From Georgenia sp. EYE_87 (GTDB lineage Bacteria; Actinomycetota; Actinomycetes; Actinomycetales; Actinomycetaceae): 64,000 nucleotides of DNA. The notes under the pieces are model-generated. The model worked only from the letters and a program-made list of their open reading frames with translations. It was not told where the DNA came from and ran no database searches. The position numbers were made by a program, and so were the translations under genes. Location: assembly GCF_023148685.1 (NCBI RefSeq), contig NZ_JAHXNL010000001.1:1-64000 (forward strand), given 5' to 3'. Positions 36,704 through 44,605 of the stretch are shown here, piece after piece. Positions within the stretch are counted from its first letter, which is position 1, and each line of letters opens with the position of its first letter.

Positions 36704-37714
36704 ATGTCGACCCCCAGACGACTCACGGCGGCCGGCCGCGCCGCCGCACTCGGTCTCGCCGCACTCGTCCTCGCCGCCTGCAGCTCGAGCGCGGGCACCG
36801 ACCCGACGGCCACGCCCGCAGCGACCACACCACCGCCTGCCACGGAGGAGGCTGAGCTGGTGCCGGTCACGATCGGCACCCTCCCCATCGTCGCGACGTC
36901 CGCCCTGTGGTACGGCGTCGACGAGGGCATCTTCGCGGAGCACGGGCTCGACATCACCGTCGACACCGGAGTGGGCAGCGAGGCGATGGTCGCCGCCGCG
37001 CTCGCGCACGAGGTCGACTTCGTCACCCTGAACTCCGTAGCTGTGATGGCCGCCCTCGACGCCGGCGTGCCCATCCAGGTCGCCTCCGGCTTCAGCCAGG
37101 CCGTGGAGGACGGAGACGAGGACATCTCCGCCGTCCTCGCCAGACCGGACTCCGGCATCGCCGACGCGGGCGACCTCGCCGGCCGCACCGTCGCCGTCAA
37201 CACGGTGAACTCGGCGGGCACTCTGACCATCGAGGAGGCTGCGCGCGCGGCGGGCGGCGACCCGGACGCGATCGACTTCGTCGAGATCCGCTACCCGGAC
37301 ATGCTCCGCGCACTCGAGGCCGGTGACGTCGACGCCATCTGGGAGGTTGAGCCGTTCATCACCATCGCCGAGGGCAACGGCGCCGAGGTCGTCTCCTGGA
37401 ACTTCGCCGAGTCCGCTCCCGGCCTCTCGACCCAGATCATGGTGACCGCGGCCGATCAGGATCCCGAGCTGCTCGAGCGCTTCACCGCAGCGTTGACCGA
37501 GGTGCTGGAGGCGGCGGGGAACGACGAGGGCGGGCTGCGGGAGATCCTCACCGACAAGCTCGAGATGGATCCCGCGCTCGCCGAGCAGGTGCGAATGGAC
37601 CGGTTCTCCACCCAGATCAACCTCGAGGCGCTCGGCACCCTCGCGGGTCTCGCGCACGACGACGGACTCGTGTCCGAGCCCGTCGACCTCGCACTCTTCG
37701 ACACCACGCGCTGA
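36704..37714 (+). CDS. Lipoprotein solute-binding protein (NMT1/SsuA-like), orphan
   Basis: A 336-residue exported lipoprotein: signal peptide with lipobox LAAC (Cys at about residue 27), a Thr/Pro/Ala linker, then an NMT1/SsuA-type periplasmic-binding fold beginning VTIGTLPIVATSALWYGVDE. Such proteins deliver aromatic sulfonates, pyrimidines or aromatic acids to ABC transporters. Neither a permease nor an ATPase gene is in the island. It is 12 bp behind the hydrolase gene with AAAGGAG before the ATG. It is clearly paralogous to the protein encoded at 45665 (shared RTVAVNT, GGDPDAI, FVEI, FPDML-like blocks). Confidence 0.87.
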   Translation: MSTPRRLTAAGRAAALGLAALVLAACSSSAGTDPTATPAATTPPPATEEAELVPVTIGTLPIVATSALWYGVDEGIFAEHGLDITVDTGVGSEAMVAAALAHEVDFVTLNSVAVMAALDAGVPIQVASGFSQAVEDGDEDISAVLARPDSGIADAGDLAGRTVAVNTVNSAGTLTIEEAARAAGGDPDAIDFVEIRYPDMLRALEAGDVDAIWEVEPFITIAEGNGAEVVSWNFAESAPGLSTQIMVTAADQDPELLERFTAALTEVLEAAGNDEGGLREILTDKLEMDPALAEQVRMDRFSTQINLEALGTLAGLAHDDGLVSEPVDLALFDTTR

Positions 37715-37840
37715 GACCGGGTCGGGCGGTGGTTTGTGCCGCAGGGTCTGCGGGTCGGAGCGGCCGGCGCGCGCCGACCCGGCAGGCAGCCTGAGGCGTT
37801 TTCGCGCCCTCCGGCGCCGTCCATGCCGGAGCGCCGATTC

Positions 37841-37907
37841 ATTGACCTGATCGATCCGATCTATCCGGCATCGGCTCTTTCTCCGCCGTCGCCACCTGAC
37901 CCACAGT
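37841..37907 (+). promoter_or_regulatory. LysR operator and probable promoter of the extradiol dioxygenase gene
   Basis: Operator ATTGACCTGATCGAT at 37841-37855. At the spacing used by the other island promoters (22 bp) stands TTTCTC (37878-37883), and CACAGT (37902-37907) is a poor -10. The operator is clear; the core promoter is weaker than in the sister sites. Start codon at 37961. Confidence 0.55.
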
Positions 37908-37960
37908 TGAGAAGACCGCTCGAGGACGAGCGCACCTAGACAGCCCTTGGAGGCACTCCC

Positions 37961-38959
37961 GTGGAAAAGCTCCTGTCCCACCTCGCCCATCTCGAGATCG
38001 CGAGCCCCGACGTCGAGGCGTCGGCCGCGTTCTACGAGCAGCACTTCGGCATGAGGGTCGTCGACCGGAAGGACGGCGCCGCCTACCTGCGGTGCTGGGG
38101 CGACTACTACGCGTACAGCCTCATCGTCGTCGAAGGCCCCGAGCCTGCCTTGACCCGCATGGCCTGGCGGACCGAGAGCGCCGAGGCGTTGGAGGTCGTG
38201 GCCCGTCGGGTCCAGGATGCCGGCGTCGAGGGCACCTGGACCGACGGCGGCACCGGGTACGGCCGGGCGTTCGAGTTCACCGGCCCGTACGGACACCCGA
38301 TCCGCCTGTTCTGGGAGCTCGACCGGTACGTGGCCGACGCCGCGCACGCCTCGATCTTCCCCGACCGACCCGAGCGGCGCTCCAGCCACGCCGGCGCTCC
38401 GCGCTTCCTCGACCACGTGACCATCGCGGCCACCGACGTCGACGGCTTCGCCGCCTGGCACCGCGACGTGCTTGGCTTCCGGCTCATGGCCCGCACCCAG
38501 CTCGACGACACCAACATCAGCGTGTTCTCGGTGCTCACCACCAACGAGAAGTCCCACGACCTCGGCGTGGTGCTCGACCACTCCACCCGGGCCGGCCGCG
38601 TCAACCACATCGCGTTCTGGGTGGACACCCACGAGGAGCTCCTCATCAGCGCCGACGTGCTCATGGAGAACGGCACGCCCATGGAGTCCGGCCCCGGCGT
38701 CCACGGCATCGGCGAGCAGCAGTACCTGTACTTCCGTGAGCCGAGCGGCCTGCGGGTGGAGCTCAACTCCGGCGGATACCGCAACTACGTGCCCGACTGG
38801 GAGCCGAACACCTGGACCCCCGGCCTTGGCGGCAGCAACTTCTACCGCAACGCCCCCATCCCGCAGTCCATCTTCGAATCGTTCCCGCCCGCGGACGGCC
38901 TCACCGCCACCGAGGACGGCATCCACCCGGACATGCGTGCTGCCCTCATCAACTCCTGA
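37961..38959 (+). CDS. Type I extradiol (catechol 2,3-dioxygenase-like) ring-cleavage dioxygenase
   Basis: A 332-residue vicinal oxygen chelate protein with two repeats of the domain (residues about 5-125 and 148-280). The iron ligands of the type I extradiol family are present: His152 (RFLDHVTI), His216 (RVNHIAFW) and Glu267 (LRVELNS), with the conserved Tyr273 (GGY). It opens a catechol next to the hydroxyls (meta cleavage). GTG at 37961 is preceded by GGAGG at 8-9 nt. It is transcribed alone from a LysR-type promoter. It likely receives the catechol formed by the dioxygenase/dehydrogenase or by the flavin monooxygenase. Confidence 0.92.
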   Translation: MEKLLSHLAHLEIASPDVEASAAFYEQHFGMRVVDRKDGAAYLRCWGDYYAYSLIVVEGPEPALTRMAWRTESAEALEVVARRVQDAGVEGTWTDGGTGYGRAFEFTGPYGHPIRLFWELDRYVADAAHASIFPDRPERRSSHAGAPRFLDHVTIAATDVDGFAAWHRDVLGFRLMARTQLDDTNISVFSVLTTNEKSHDLGVVLDHSTRAGRVNHIAFWVDTHEELLISADVLMENGTPMESGPGVHGIGEQQYLYFREPSGLRVELNSGGYRNYVPDWEPNTWTPGLGGSNFYRNAPIPQSIFESFPPADGLTATEDGIHPDMRAALINS

Positions 38960-39114
38960 GCAGGGTCGCGTGACGCTCCCCGCCCGCACGCCGCGGGCGG
39001 GACAGCACCCTGTCGCGGTCCACTCCACGCCACCGTCCGCCGGTGGGGCCACCGGTGGGCCGACCGACCTCGCACCGCGCCGGGGTCGACGGCGGAGATG
39101 GGAGGATCGCGCGG

Positions 39115-40026
39115 GTGGACCTGAACCGGATCGACCTCAACCTGCTCGTCGCACTGGACGCGCTGCTTGCCGAGCGAAGCGTCACCCGTGCGGCAGAGCG
39201 GCTCTCGGTGGGGCAGTCTGCGATGAGTGCGACCCTGGCCCGGCTCCGCCGGCTCCTCGGTGACGAGGTCCTCCAGCGTCGGGGCCGCACGCTGGTGCCC
39301 ACGCCGCTGGCGGAGGCCCTCGTGGACCCGTTGCGGGACATCCTCGCGCGCACGGAGGCGCTGCTCAGCGCGCGCGAGCAGTTCGACCCCGCAACCGCCG
39401 AGCGGACCTTCACCATCACCGCGAACGACTACGTGGTGACCATCTTCCTCACGCCGCTGCTCGTGCGGCTGGCCGAGGAGGCTCCCGGGGTGCACGTCAA
39501 CGTGGTATCGATCCGAGACGACTACGTCGACCGGCTGCGCCGGCACGAGACGGACCTGCTGATCATGCCCAAGGAGGTCTTCCCGGGGCACACGCGGTAC
39601 CCGCACCAGGCCCTCTTCGTGGACCGCTACGTGTGCGCCGTCGACGCCGACAACCCAGACATCGCGGTGGAGCTCGACCTCGAGACCTTCTCGAGGGTGC
39701 CCTACCTCGCGGTCAACATCGGCCAGCTCCCCTCCTCCGCCGAGCTTCGGCTAGATGCCCTAGGCATCCTGCGCAGCATTCACGTGACGACGCAGGCGCC
39801 GCTTGCCGCGCCCTTCATGCTGCGCGGCACGCGGATGCTCATGATGATCCAGGAGCGCCTCGGCCGGCTCATCCGCAGCCAGGCCGGGATCCGTCTCCTC
39901 GAGCCGCCGGTCCCGCTCGGACCGCTCACGACGGTCATGATCTGGGGCCAGCACCTCGATGCCGACCCTGCGCACGGCTGGTTGAGGGAGCGTGCCGCCG
40001 AGGTCGCCGCAGAACTGCTCTCCTGA
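39115..40026 (+). CDS. LysR-family regulator, NodD/NahR subgroup (second copy)
   Basis: A 303-residue paralogue of the regulator at 34470: DLNLLVALDALLAERSVTRA, AERLSVGQSAMSATLARLRR in the DNA-binding domain, then an inducer-binding domain ending GPLTTVMIWGQHLDADPAHG. GTG at 39115 has GGGAGG 9 nt upstream. It lies between the extradiol dioxygenase gene and the HyuAB operon and has no copy of the 15-bp operator before it (38960-39114 shows none). The two paralogues may read different intermediates of the same pathway while sharing one operator. Confidence 0.9.
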   Translation: MDLNRIDLNLLVALDALLAERSVTRAAERLSVGQSAMSATLARLRRLLGDEVLQRRGRTLVPTPLAEALVDPLRDILARTEALLSAREQFDPATAERTFTITANDYVVTIFLTPLLVRLAEEAPGVHVNVVSIRDDYVDRLRRHETDLLIMPKEVFPGHTRYPHQALFVDRYVCAVDADNPDIAVELDLETFSRVPYLAVNIGQLPSSAELRLDALGILRSIHVTTQAPLAAPFMLRGTRMLMMIQERLGRLIRSQAGIRLLEPPVPLGPLTTVMIWGQHLDADPAHGWLRERAAEVAAELLS

Positions 40027-40070
40027 CGCCGAGGCACCACCTGACCGATGTGCCACGACTTCCTTAGTGC

Positions 40071-40136
40071 ATCGATCTGATCGATTTGACCCATTGCTAA
40101 GTATTGTTGGAGTGGATCGAAGCGCGCTCCTAGTGT
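40071..40136 (+). promoter_or_regulatory. LysR-controlled promoter of the HyuAB-BKACE operon
   Basis: The most symmetrical operator of the set, ATCGATCTGATCGAT at 40071-40085, followed by a second half-like site TTGACCCATTGC, then -35 TTGGAG (40107-40112) and -10 TAGTGT (40131-40136). The operator centre is about 65 bp before the predicted start. The TTG start codon of HyuA is at 40212. Confidence 0.72.
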
Positions 40137-40211
40137 TCCAAGCAGAGCAAGGCGCCCCGGGCATCTCGCCCTCGCCTGCTGACGACGACATCACTGCAAA
40201 GGAGCACCCAG

Positions 40212-42341
40212 TTGAGTGCGATCACCGAATCACTTGCCGCCCCGACGGAGCAGCACGACGGCGGTTGGGTCGTCGGCACCGACGTCGGCGGGACCTTCAC
40301 CGACCTGTGGCTCCGCGGACCCGACGGGCAGTCCTTCGTGTGCAAGTCCCCGACGACGGCCGACGTCGTGACGGGAGTCGTGGACGCCGTACACCTTGCG
40401 GCCCGGACCGCGGCCCTGACCACCGACGAGCTGTGCCGCCAGGTCACTCGCTTCGGTCACGGCACCACCGTCGGCCTCAACGCCCTCCTCACCGGTCGCA
40501 CCGCCAAGGTCGGCCTGGTCACCACCCTGGGCTTCGGCGACGTGCTGGAGATCGGCAGGCTGCGCCGCGGCACGGCGGGCCTGCAGGGCCTGGATCTCGG
40601 CAACTACTTCCTGCGCGGCCGCACGGCCCCGCTGGTGCCACGCGAGCTCGTCGTGGAGGTCACCGAGCGCGTCAACCCGCAGGGCGAGGTCGTCACCCCG
40701 CTCGACGAGGCCTCGGCCCGGCGCGCGCTGGAACACCTGCGCGACGCCGGTGTCGAGGCCGTCGCGATCTGCCTGCTCTGGGCCACCGAGAACCCCGCGC
40801 ACGAGACGGCCATCGCCCGCCTCGCCGCCGAGATCCTCCCCGGCGCGTTCGTCTCCGTCTCCCATGACATCGCACCGAGCGTGGGCGAGTACGCCCGCGC
40901 CTCCACCACGGTCGCCAACGCCGCCCTGGGCCCGATCGCCGGTGGCTACCTCGGCACCCTCGAGGACGAGCTGCGTGCCCTGGGCATGACCGCCCCCATC
41001 ATGATGACCACCTCCGCCGGCGGCGTGGTGCCGGCCGCGACGCTGACCGCCACCCCGGTCCGCGGCCTGCTGTCGGGGCCCGCCTCCTGCGTCGTCGCCG
41101 GCCAGGCGCTGGGCGCCCGGCTCGGCCGCCCGAAGATCCTCACCCTCGATGTCGGCGGCACCAGCTTCGACGTCGGCGTCGTGGTCGACGGCGCACCTCT
41201 CCTGCGCGAGGAGGTCACCTTCGGCGGGGCCGACATGCGCGTCCCCAGCGTCGACATCGCCAGCATCGGCGCCGGCGGCGGCTCCATCGCCGCCGTGCGC
41301 GACGGCATCCTCAGAGTCGGGCCGCGCAGCGCCGGTGCCGTTCCCGGGCCGGTCTGCTACGGCAAGGGCGGCATCGAGCCCACGACCACCGACGCCGACC
41401 TCGTGCTCGGGGTGCTCGACCCCGACCGATTCGGCTCGGGCGGGATCCGCCTCGACGTCGAGGCCGCCCGCACCGCGCTGGCCGAGCAGGTGGGCGAGCC
41501 CCTCGGGCTGAGCCCGATGGAGGCCGCCCGCGCCGTGCGGGAGGTCTTCGACGCCGCCATGGCCGACCTCCTGCGCGCGGTGACCATCGAGCGCGGCCAC
41601 GACCCGCGCGAGTTCACCCTCGTCGCCGGGGGCGGCTCCGGTCCGTCCCACGCCTGGAAGCTCTGCCGCGAGCTCGGCCTGGACGGCTTCGTCGTCCCCG
41701 CCACCGCCACGGCGCAGTCCGCCTTCGGCGCGGGCACCTCCGACCTGCGCACGACGGCGTCACGCACCAGCTACCAACGCCTCGCCCCAGGCGTGGAGCC
41801 CACCGACGAGCACGCAGCCGAGCTGACCGCGGCCCTGGCGGACGCGCGCGAACGGGCGCTCGGCACCATCCCGGACCCGGACCTCGCCGAGGTCAGCCAC
41901 ACCGCGGCCGTGCGCTACCGCGGGCAGGCCCACCACCTGGACATCCCGGTCGCCGACTCGCCCGACGCCGCCGCCGTCCAGGCTCTGCTGGCACAGTTCG
42001 AGACCGAGTACGAGCTGCTCTTCGGCAAGGGCGCCGGCTTCCGCGAGGCAGGCTTCGAGATCCTCTCGGTCCGTGCCGTCGCGGGCCTGCGCTCGACCAC
42101 ACCGACCTCCTCCAGTTCCGGTGAAGAACTGACCGTGCGAGAGGTGCGCCCCGTCGTCTTCGACGACGCGCACGCCCTCGAGGACACCGTTGTCTATGGC
42201 TGCGACTGGCCCGCCCCGGACCAGCACATCGCCGGACCGGCCCTCATCCAGCTTCGCGGGTGCGTCGTCGTCGTCCCGCCGAGCGGCAGCGCCACCACCG
42301 ACGACGCAGGCACCATCCACGTGAAGGTAGGACAGGCATGA
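40212..42341 (+). CDS. HyuA-type subunit: hydantoinase/oxoprolinase or ketone carboxylase, beta-type ATPase subunit
   Basis: A 709-residue ASKHA-fold ATPase of the hydantoinase A / 5-oxoprolinase N / acetone-acetophenone carboxylase family. It has the N-terminal phosphate loop GTDVGGTFTDLWL, HGTTVGLNALLTGR, the central loop LTLDVGGTSFDVGVV and SIGAGGGSIAAV. Family members use ATP to open cyclic amides or to activate ketones for carboxylation; sequence motifs alone do not decide. TTG at 40212 with AAAGGAG upstream. Its stop overlaps HyuB (ATGA). The neighbouring beta-keto-acid cleavage enzyme favours the carboxylase reading, because carboxylation of a ketone yields a beta-keto acid. Confidence 0.88.
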   Translation: MSAITESLAAPTEQHDGGWVVGTDVGGTFTDLWLRGPDGQSFVCKSPTTADVVTGVVDAVHLAARTAALTTDELCRQVTRFGHGTTVGLNALLTGRTAKVGLVTTLGFGDVLEIGRLRRGTAGLQGLDLGNYFLRGRTAPLVPRELVVEVTERVNPQGEVVTPLDEASARRALEHLRDAGVEAVAICLLWATENPAHETAIARLAAEILPGAFVSVSHDIAPSVGEYARASTTVANAALGPIAGGYLGTLEDELRALGMTAPIMMTTSAGGVVPAATLTATPVRGLLSGPASCVVAGQALGARLGRPKILTLDVGGTSFDVGVVVDGAPLLREEVTFGGADMRVPSVDIASIGAGGGSIAAVRDGILRVGPRSAGAVPGPVCYGKGGIEPTTTDADLVLGVLDPDRFGSGGIRLDVEAARTALAEQVGEPLGLSPMEAARAVREVFDAAMADLLRAVTIERGHDPREFTLVAGGGSGPSHAWKLCRELGLDGFVVPATATAQSAFGAGTSDLRTTASRTSYQRLAPGVEPTDEHAAELTAALADARERALGTIPDPDLAEVSHTAAVRYRGQAHHLDIPVADSPDAAAVQALLAQFETEYELLFGKGAGFREAGFEILSVRAVAGLRSTTPTSSSSGEELTVREVRPVVFDDAHALEDTVVYGCDWPAPDQHIAGPALIQLRGCVVVVPPSGSATTDDAGTIHVKVGQA

Positions 42342-44593
42342 GCACCCTCGACCTCTCGCCCCAGGCGCCCACCACGACCGATCCGGTGATCGCCCAGGTG
42401 GTCCGCAGTCGCCTGGTGGCCATCACCGACCAGATGCGGCTCGCGCTGCAGTCGGTCAGCGGCAGCCCCACGGTCACCGAGGCCAGCGACTTCTTCACCG
42501 GCCTGTACCTGCCCGACGGCTCCTTCGCCACGATGGGTCACCAGGTCACGTTCGAGGCGCCGCCGGTCGGCTCCCTCATCCGGCACCTGCTGGCCTCCGG
42601 CCGGAAGCTCGGCGACGGAGACCGCATCATCGGCAACGACCCGTTCGTCGGCGCGCTGCACCAGAACGACGTGCAGATGTGCGCGCCGCTGTTCGTCGAC
42701 GGCGAGCTGGTCGCGTGGGCCGGCGTCATGGCGCACGAGACCGACGTCGGCGGCATGGACTTCGCCTCCTGGTCGCCCAAGGCCAAGGAGATCTGGCAGG
42801 AAGGCCTGCGGATCCCCGCCGTCACCCTCGTTGACGGCGGTGAGCTGCGCGAGGACGTGCTCGAGATGGTCCTCTCCGCCTCCCGCCTGCCCGCCCAGCT
42901 CGGCCTGGACATCAAGGCGTTCATCGCCACCCTCAACGTGGCGGCCGAGCGGCTGGTCGAGCTGTGCCACCGCTACGGCACCGACGTGGTCCAGGGCGCC
43001 ATGGCCGCGATGGTCGACGACGCCGAGCGAAAGCTCCGTGCGCGCCTGCGGACCATGCCCGACGGCGTGGTCCGCACCCGGGACTTCCTCGAGCACGACG
43101 GCCACACCGACAAGCTCTACACCGTCGACCTCGTGCTGACGAAGGAGGGCGACCACCTCACCCTGGACTTCTCGGGCTCCTCCGAGCAGGCGCAGGGGTT
43201 CGTCAACTGCTCACGCGCCGGCCTCGTCGGCGGGGTCGCCGGCTCGCTCATCCCCACCCTCGGCTTCGAGATCCCCTGGAACGACGGGCTGCTCCGCCCG
43301 GTCGACGTGGTCGCCCCCGACGGCCTCGTCTGCACGGCGATCCCGCCCGCACCCGTCGGAAGCGCCACGGTGGAGACGGTCTGGGTGGTCAGCAACGTCG
43401 TCTCCGCCGCCCTGAACCGGCTGCTCGCCGCCACCCCGCAGTACGCGCACCGTGCGCAGGCGGTCAGCAGCGGCACGATGGCCACGTTCAACCTCAGCGG
43501 CAAGAACCAGTTCGGCGAGACCTTCGGCCTCCACCTCATGGATCCCCTTGCCGGCGGCTTCGGCGCCTTCGCCGCACACGACGGGCAGGACGCCGCCGGT
43601 CCGATCAACGCCCCCTGCCCGTCGATCGCCGACGTCGAGGTCAACGAGCTCGTCACGCCCCTGGTGTACCTCTACCGCCGCCTGGCCCAGGACACCGGGG
43701 GAGCGGGCCGCCGACGCGGCGGTCTCGGCGCCGAGGTCGCCCTGACCGTGTCCGTGCCCGCCGCCGAGGCCCTCGTGATGACCCACGGCGCCCAGGTGCC
43801 CAACTCCACCGGTCTGTCCGGCGGCCTGCCCGCCGGGCTTATCAGGCAGTCCTTCGCCACCGGCATCATGACCGGCTCCGCCGACTCAGCCCGGCTGGCC
43901 GGCCTGCTGACCGGTCGCACCGAGCAGGACTCACGGTTCGTGGACCTGGGCTCCAAGCCCGGCGCCTTCCCGATCACCGACCGCGACGTCTTCGCCGTCA
44001 CGTGGCAGGGCGGCGGCGGCATCGGCGACCCGCTCGACCGCAACCCGGCCGACGTCGTGGCCGACGTGCGCCGCGGCGTCGTCTCCGCCGCCGCCGCGAA
44101 GGAGACCTACAGCGTCGTCCTGACCGACGGCGGAACCGGGTACGACGACGCTGCGACCGATGTGCTCCGGCGCGGCGAGCGCGCCGCCCGCCTCGGCGTT
44201 CCGGTCGACGCCGTGCCCGAACGGGGCCGGCCCATCGACCCGGAGCTGCCGCCCGCCGGCCTGCGCGACGGGGAGACCTGGCTGCCGCTGTCCGACAGGC
44301 TCCGCGCCATCCGCGGCACCGACGGCGTCTGGCGGGTGGAGACAGTCGACGGCGCCGTGCTCGTCACCGGCTCCACACGGTGGCGCAGCGGCGCGAAGCC
44401 GGTGCCGCTGCCGCTGCCCGAGCGGGTGGGCTCGCACCTGCACCGCGACCTCGCCGTCACTGGCTGGCTCTGCCCCCTCAGCGGGCACCTGCTCGCCGTC
44501 GACATCCACCTCGCCGGCACCGAGCCGGCTGACGACCTCGACCTCGACCTCGCCCTCGGCAGCGCCGCCGAGCGGCTCGCCCTGCGCGCCTGA
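42338..44593 (+). CDS. HyuB-type subunit with an extra C-terminal domain (acetone-carboxylase-gamma-like?)
   Basis: A 751-residue protein. Residues about 15-610 are a hydantoinase B / ketone carboxylase alpha-type subunit: SVSGSPTVTEASDFFTGLYL, GNDPFVGALHQNDVQMCAPL, LDFSGSSEQAQGFVNCSRAG, GGGGIGDPLDRNP. Ordinary HyuB ends there. A further 130-odd residues follow, with DLAVTGWLCPLSGHLLAVDI near Cys712, which reminds me of the small gamma-type domain of acetone and acetophenone carboxylases; only one cysteine of a would-be zinc site is seen, so the resemblance is tentative. ATG overlaps HyuA, and BKACE follows 12 bp downstream. Confidence 0.85.
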   Translation: MSTLDLSPQAPTTTDPVIAQVVRSRLVAITDQMRLALQSVSGSPTVTEASDFFTGLYLPDGSFATMGHQVTFEAPPVGSLIRHLLASGRKLGDGDRIIGNDPFVGALHQNDVQMCAPLFVDGELVAWAGVMAHETDVGGMDFASWSPKAKEIWQEGLRIPAVTLVDGGELREDVLEMVLSASRLPAQLGLDIKAFIATLNVAAERLVELCHRYGTDVVQGAMAAMVDDAERKLRARLRTMPDGVVRTRDFLEHDGHTDKLYTVDLVLTKEGDHLTLDFSGSSEQAQGFVNCSRAGLVGGVAGSLIPTLGFEIPWNDGLLRPVDVVAPDGLVCTAIPPAPVGSATVETVWVVSNVVSAALNRLLAATPQYAHRAQAVSSGTMATFNLSGKNQFGETFGLHLMDPLAGGFGAFAAHDGQDAAGPINAPCPSIADVEVNELVTPLVYLYRRLAQDTGGAGRRRGGLGAEVALTVSVPAAEALVMTHGAQVPNSTGLSGGLPAGLIRQSFATGIMTGSADSARLAGLLTGRTEQDSRFVDLGSKPGAFPITDRDVFAVTWQGGGGIGDPLDRNPADVVADVRRGVVSAAAAKETYSVVLTDGGTGYDDAATDVLRRGERAARLGVPVDAVPERGRPIDPELPPAGLRDGETWLPLSDRLRAIRGTDGVWRVETVDGAVLVTGSTRWRSGAKPVPLPLPERVGSHLHRDLAVTGWLCPLSGHLLAVDIHLAGTEPADDLDLDLALGSAAERLALRA

Positions 44594-44605
44594 AAGGACC
44601 CCATC

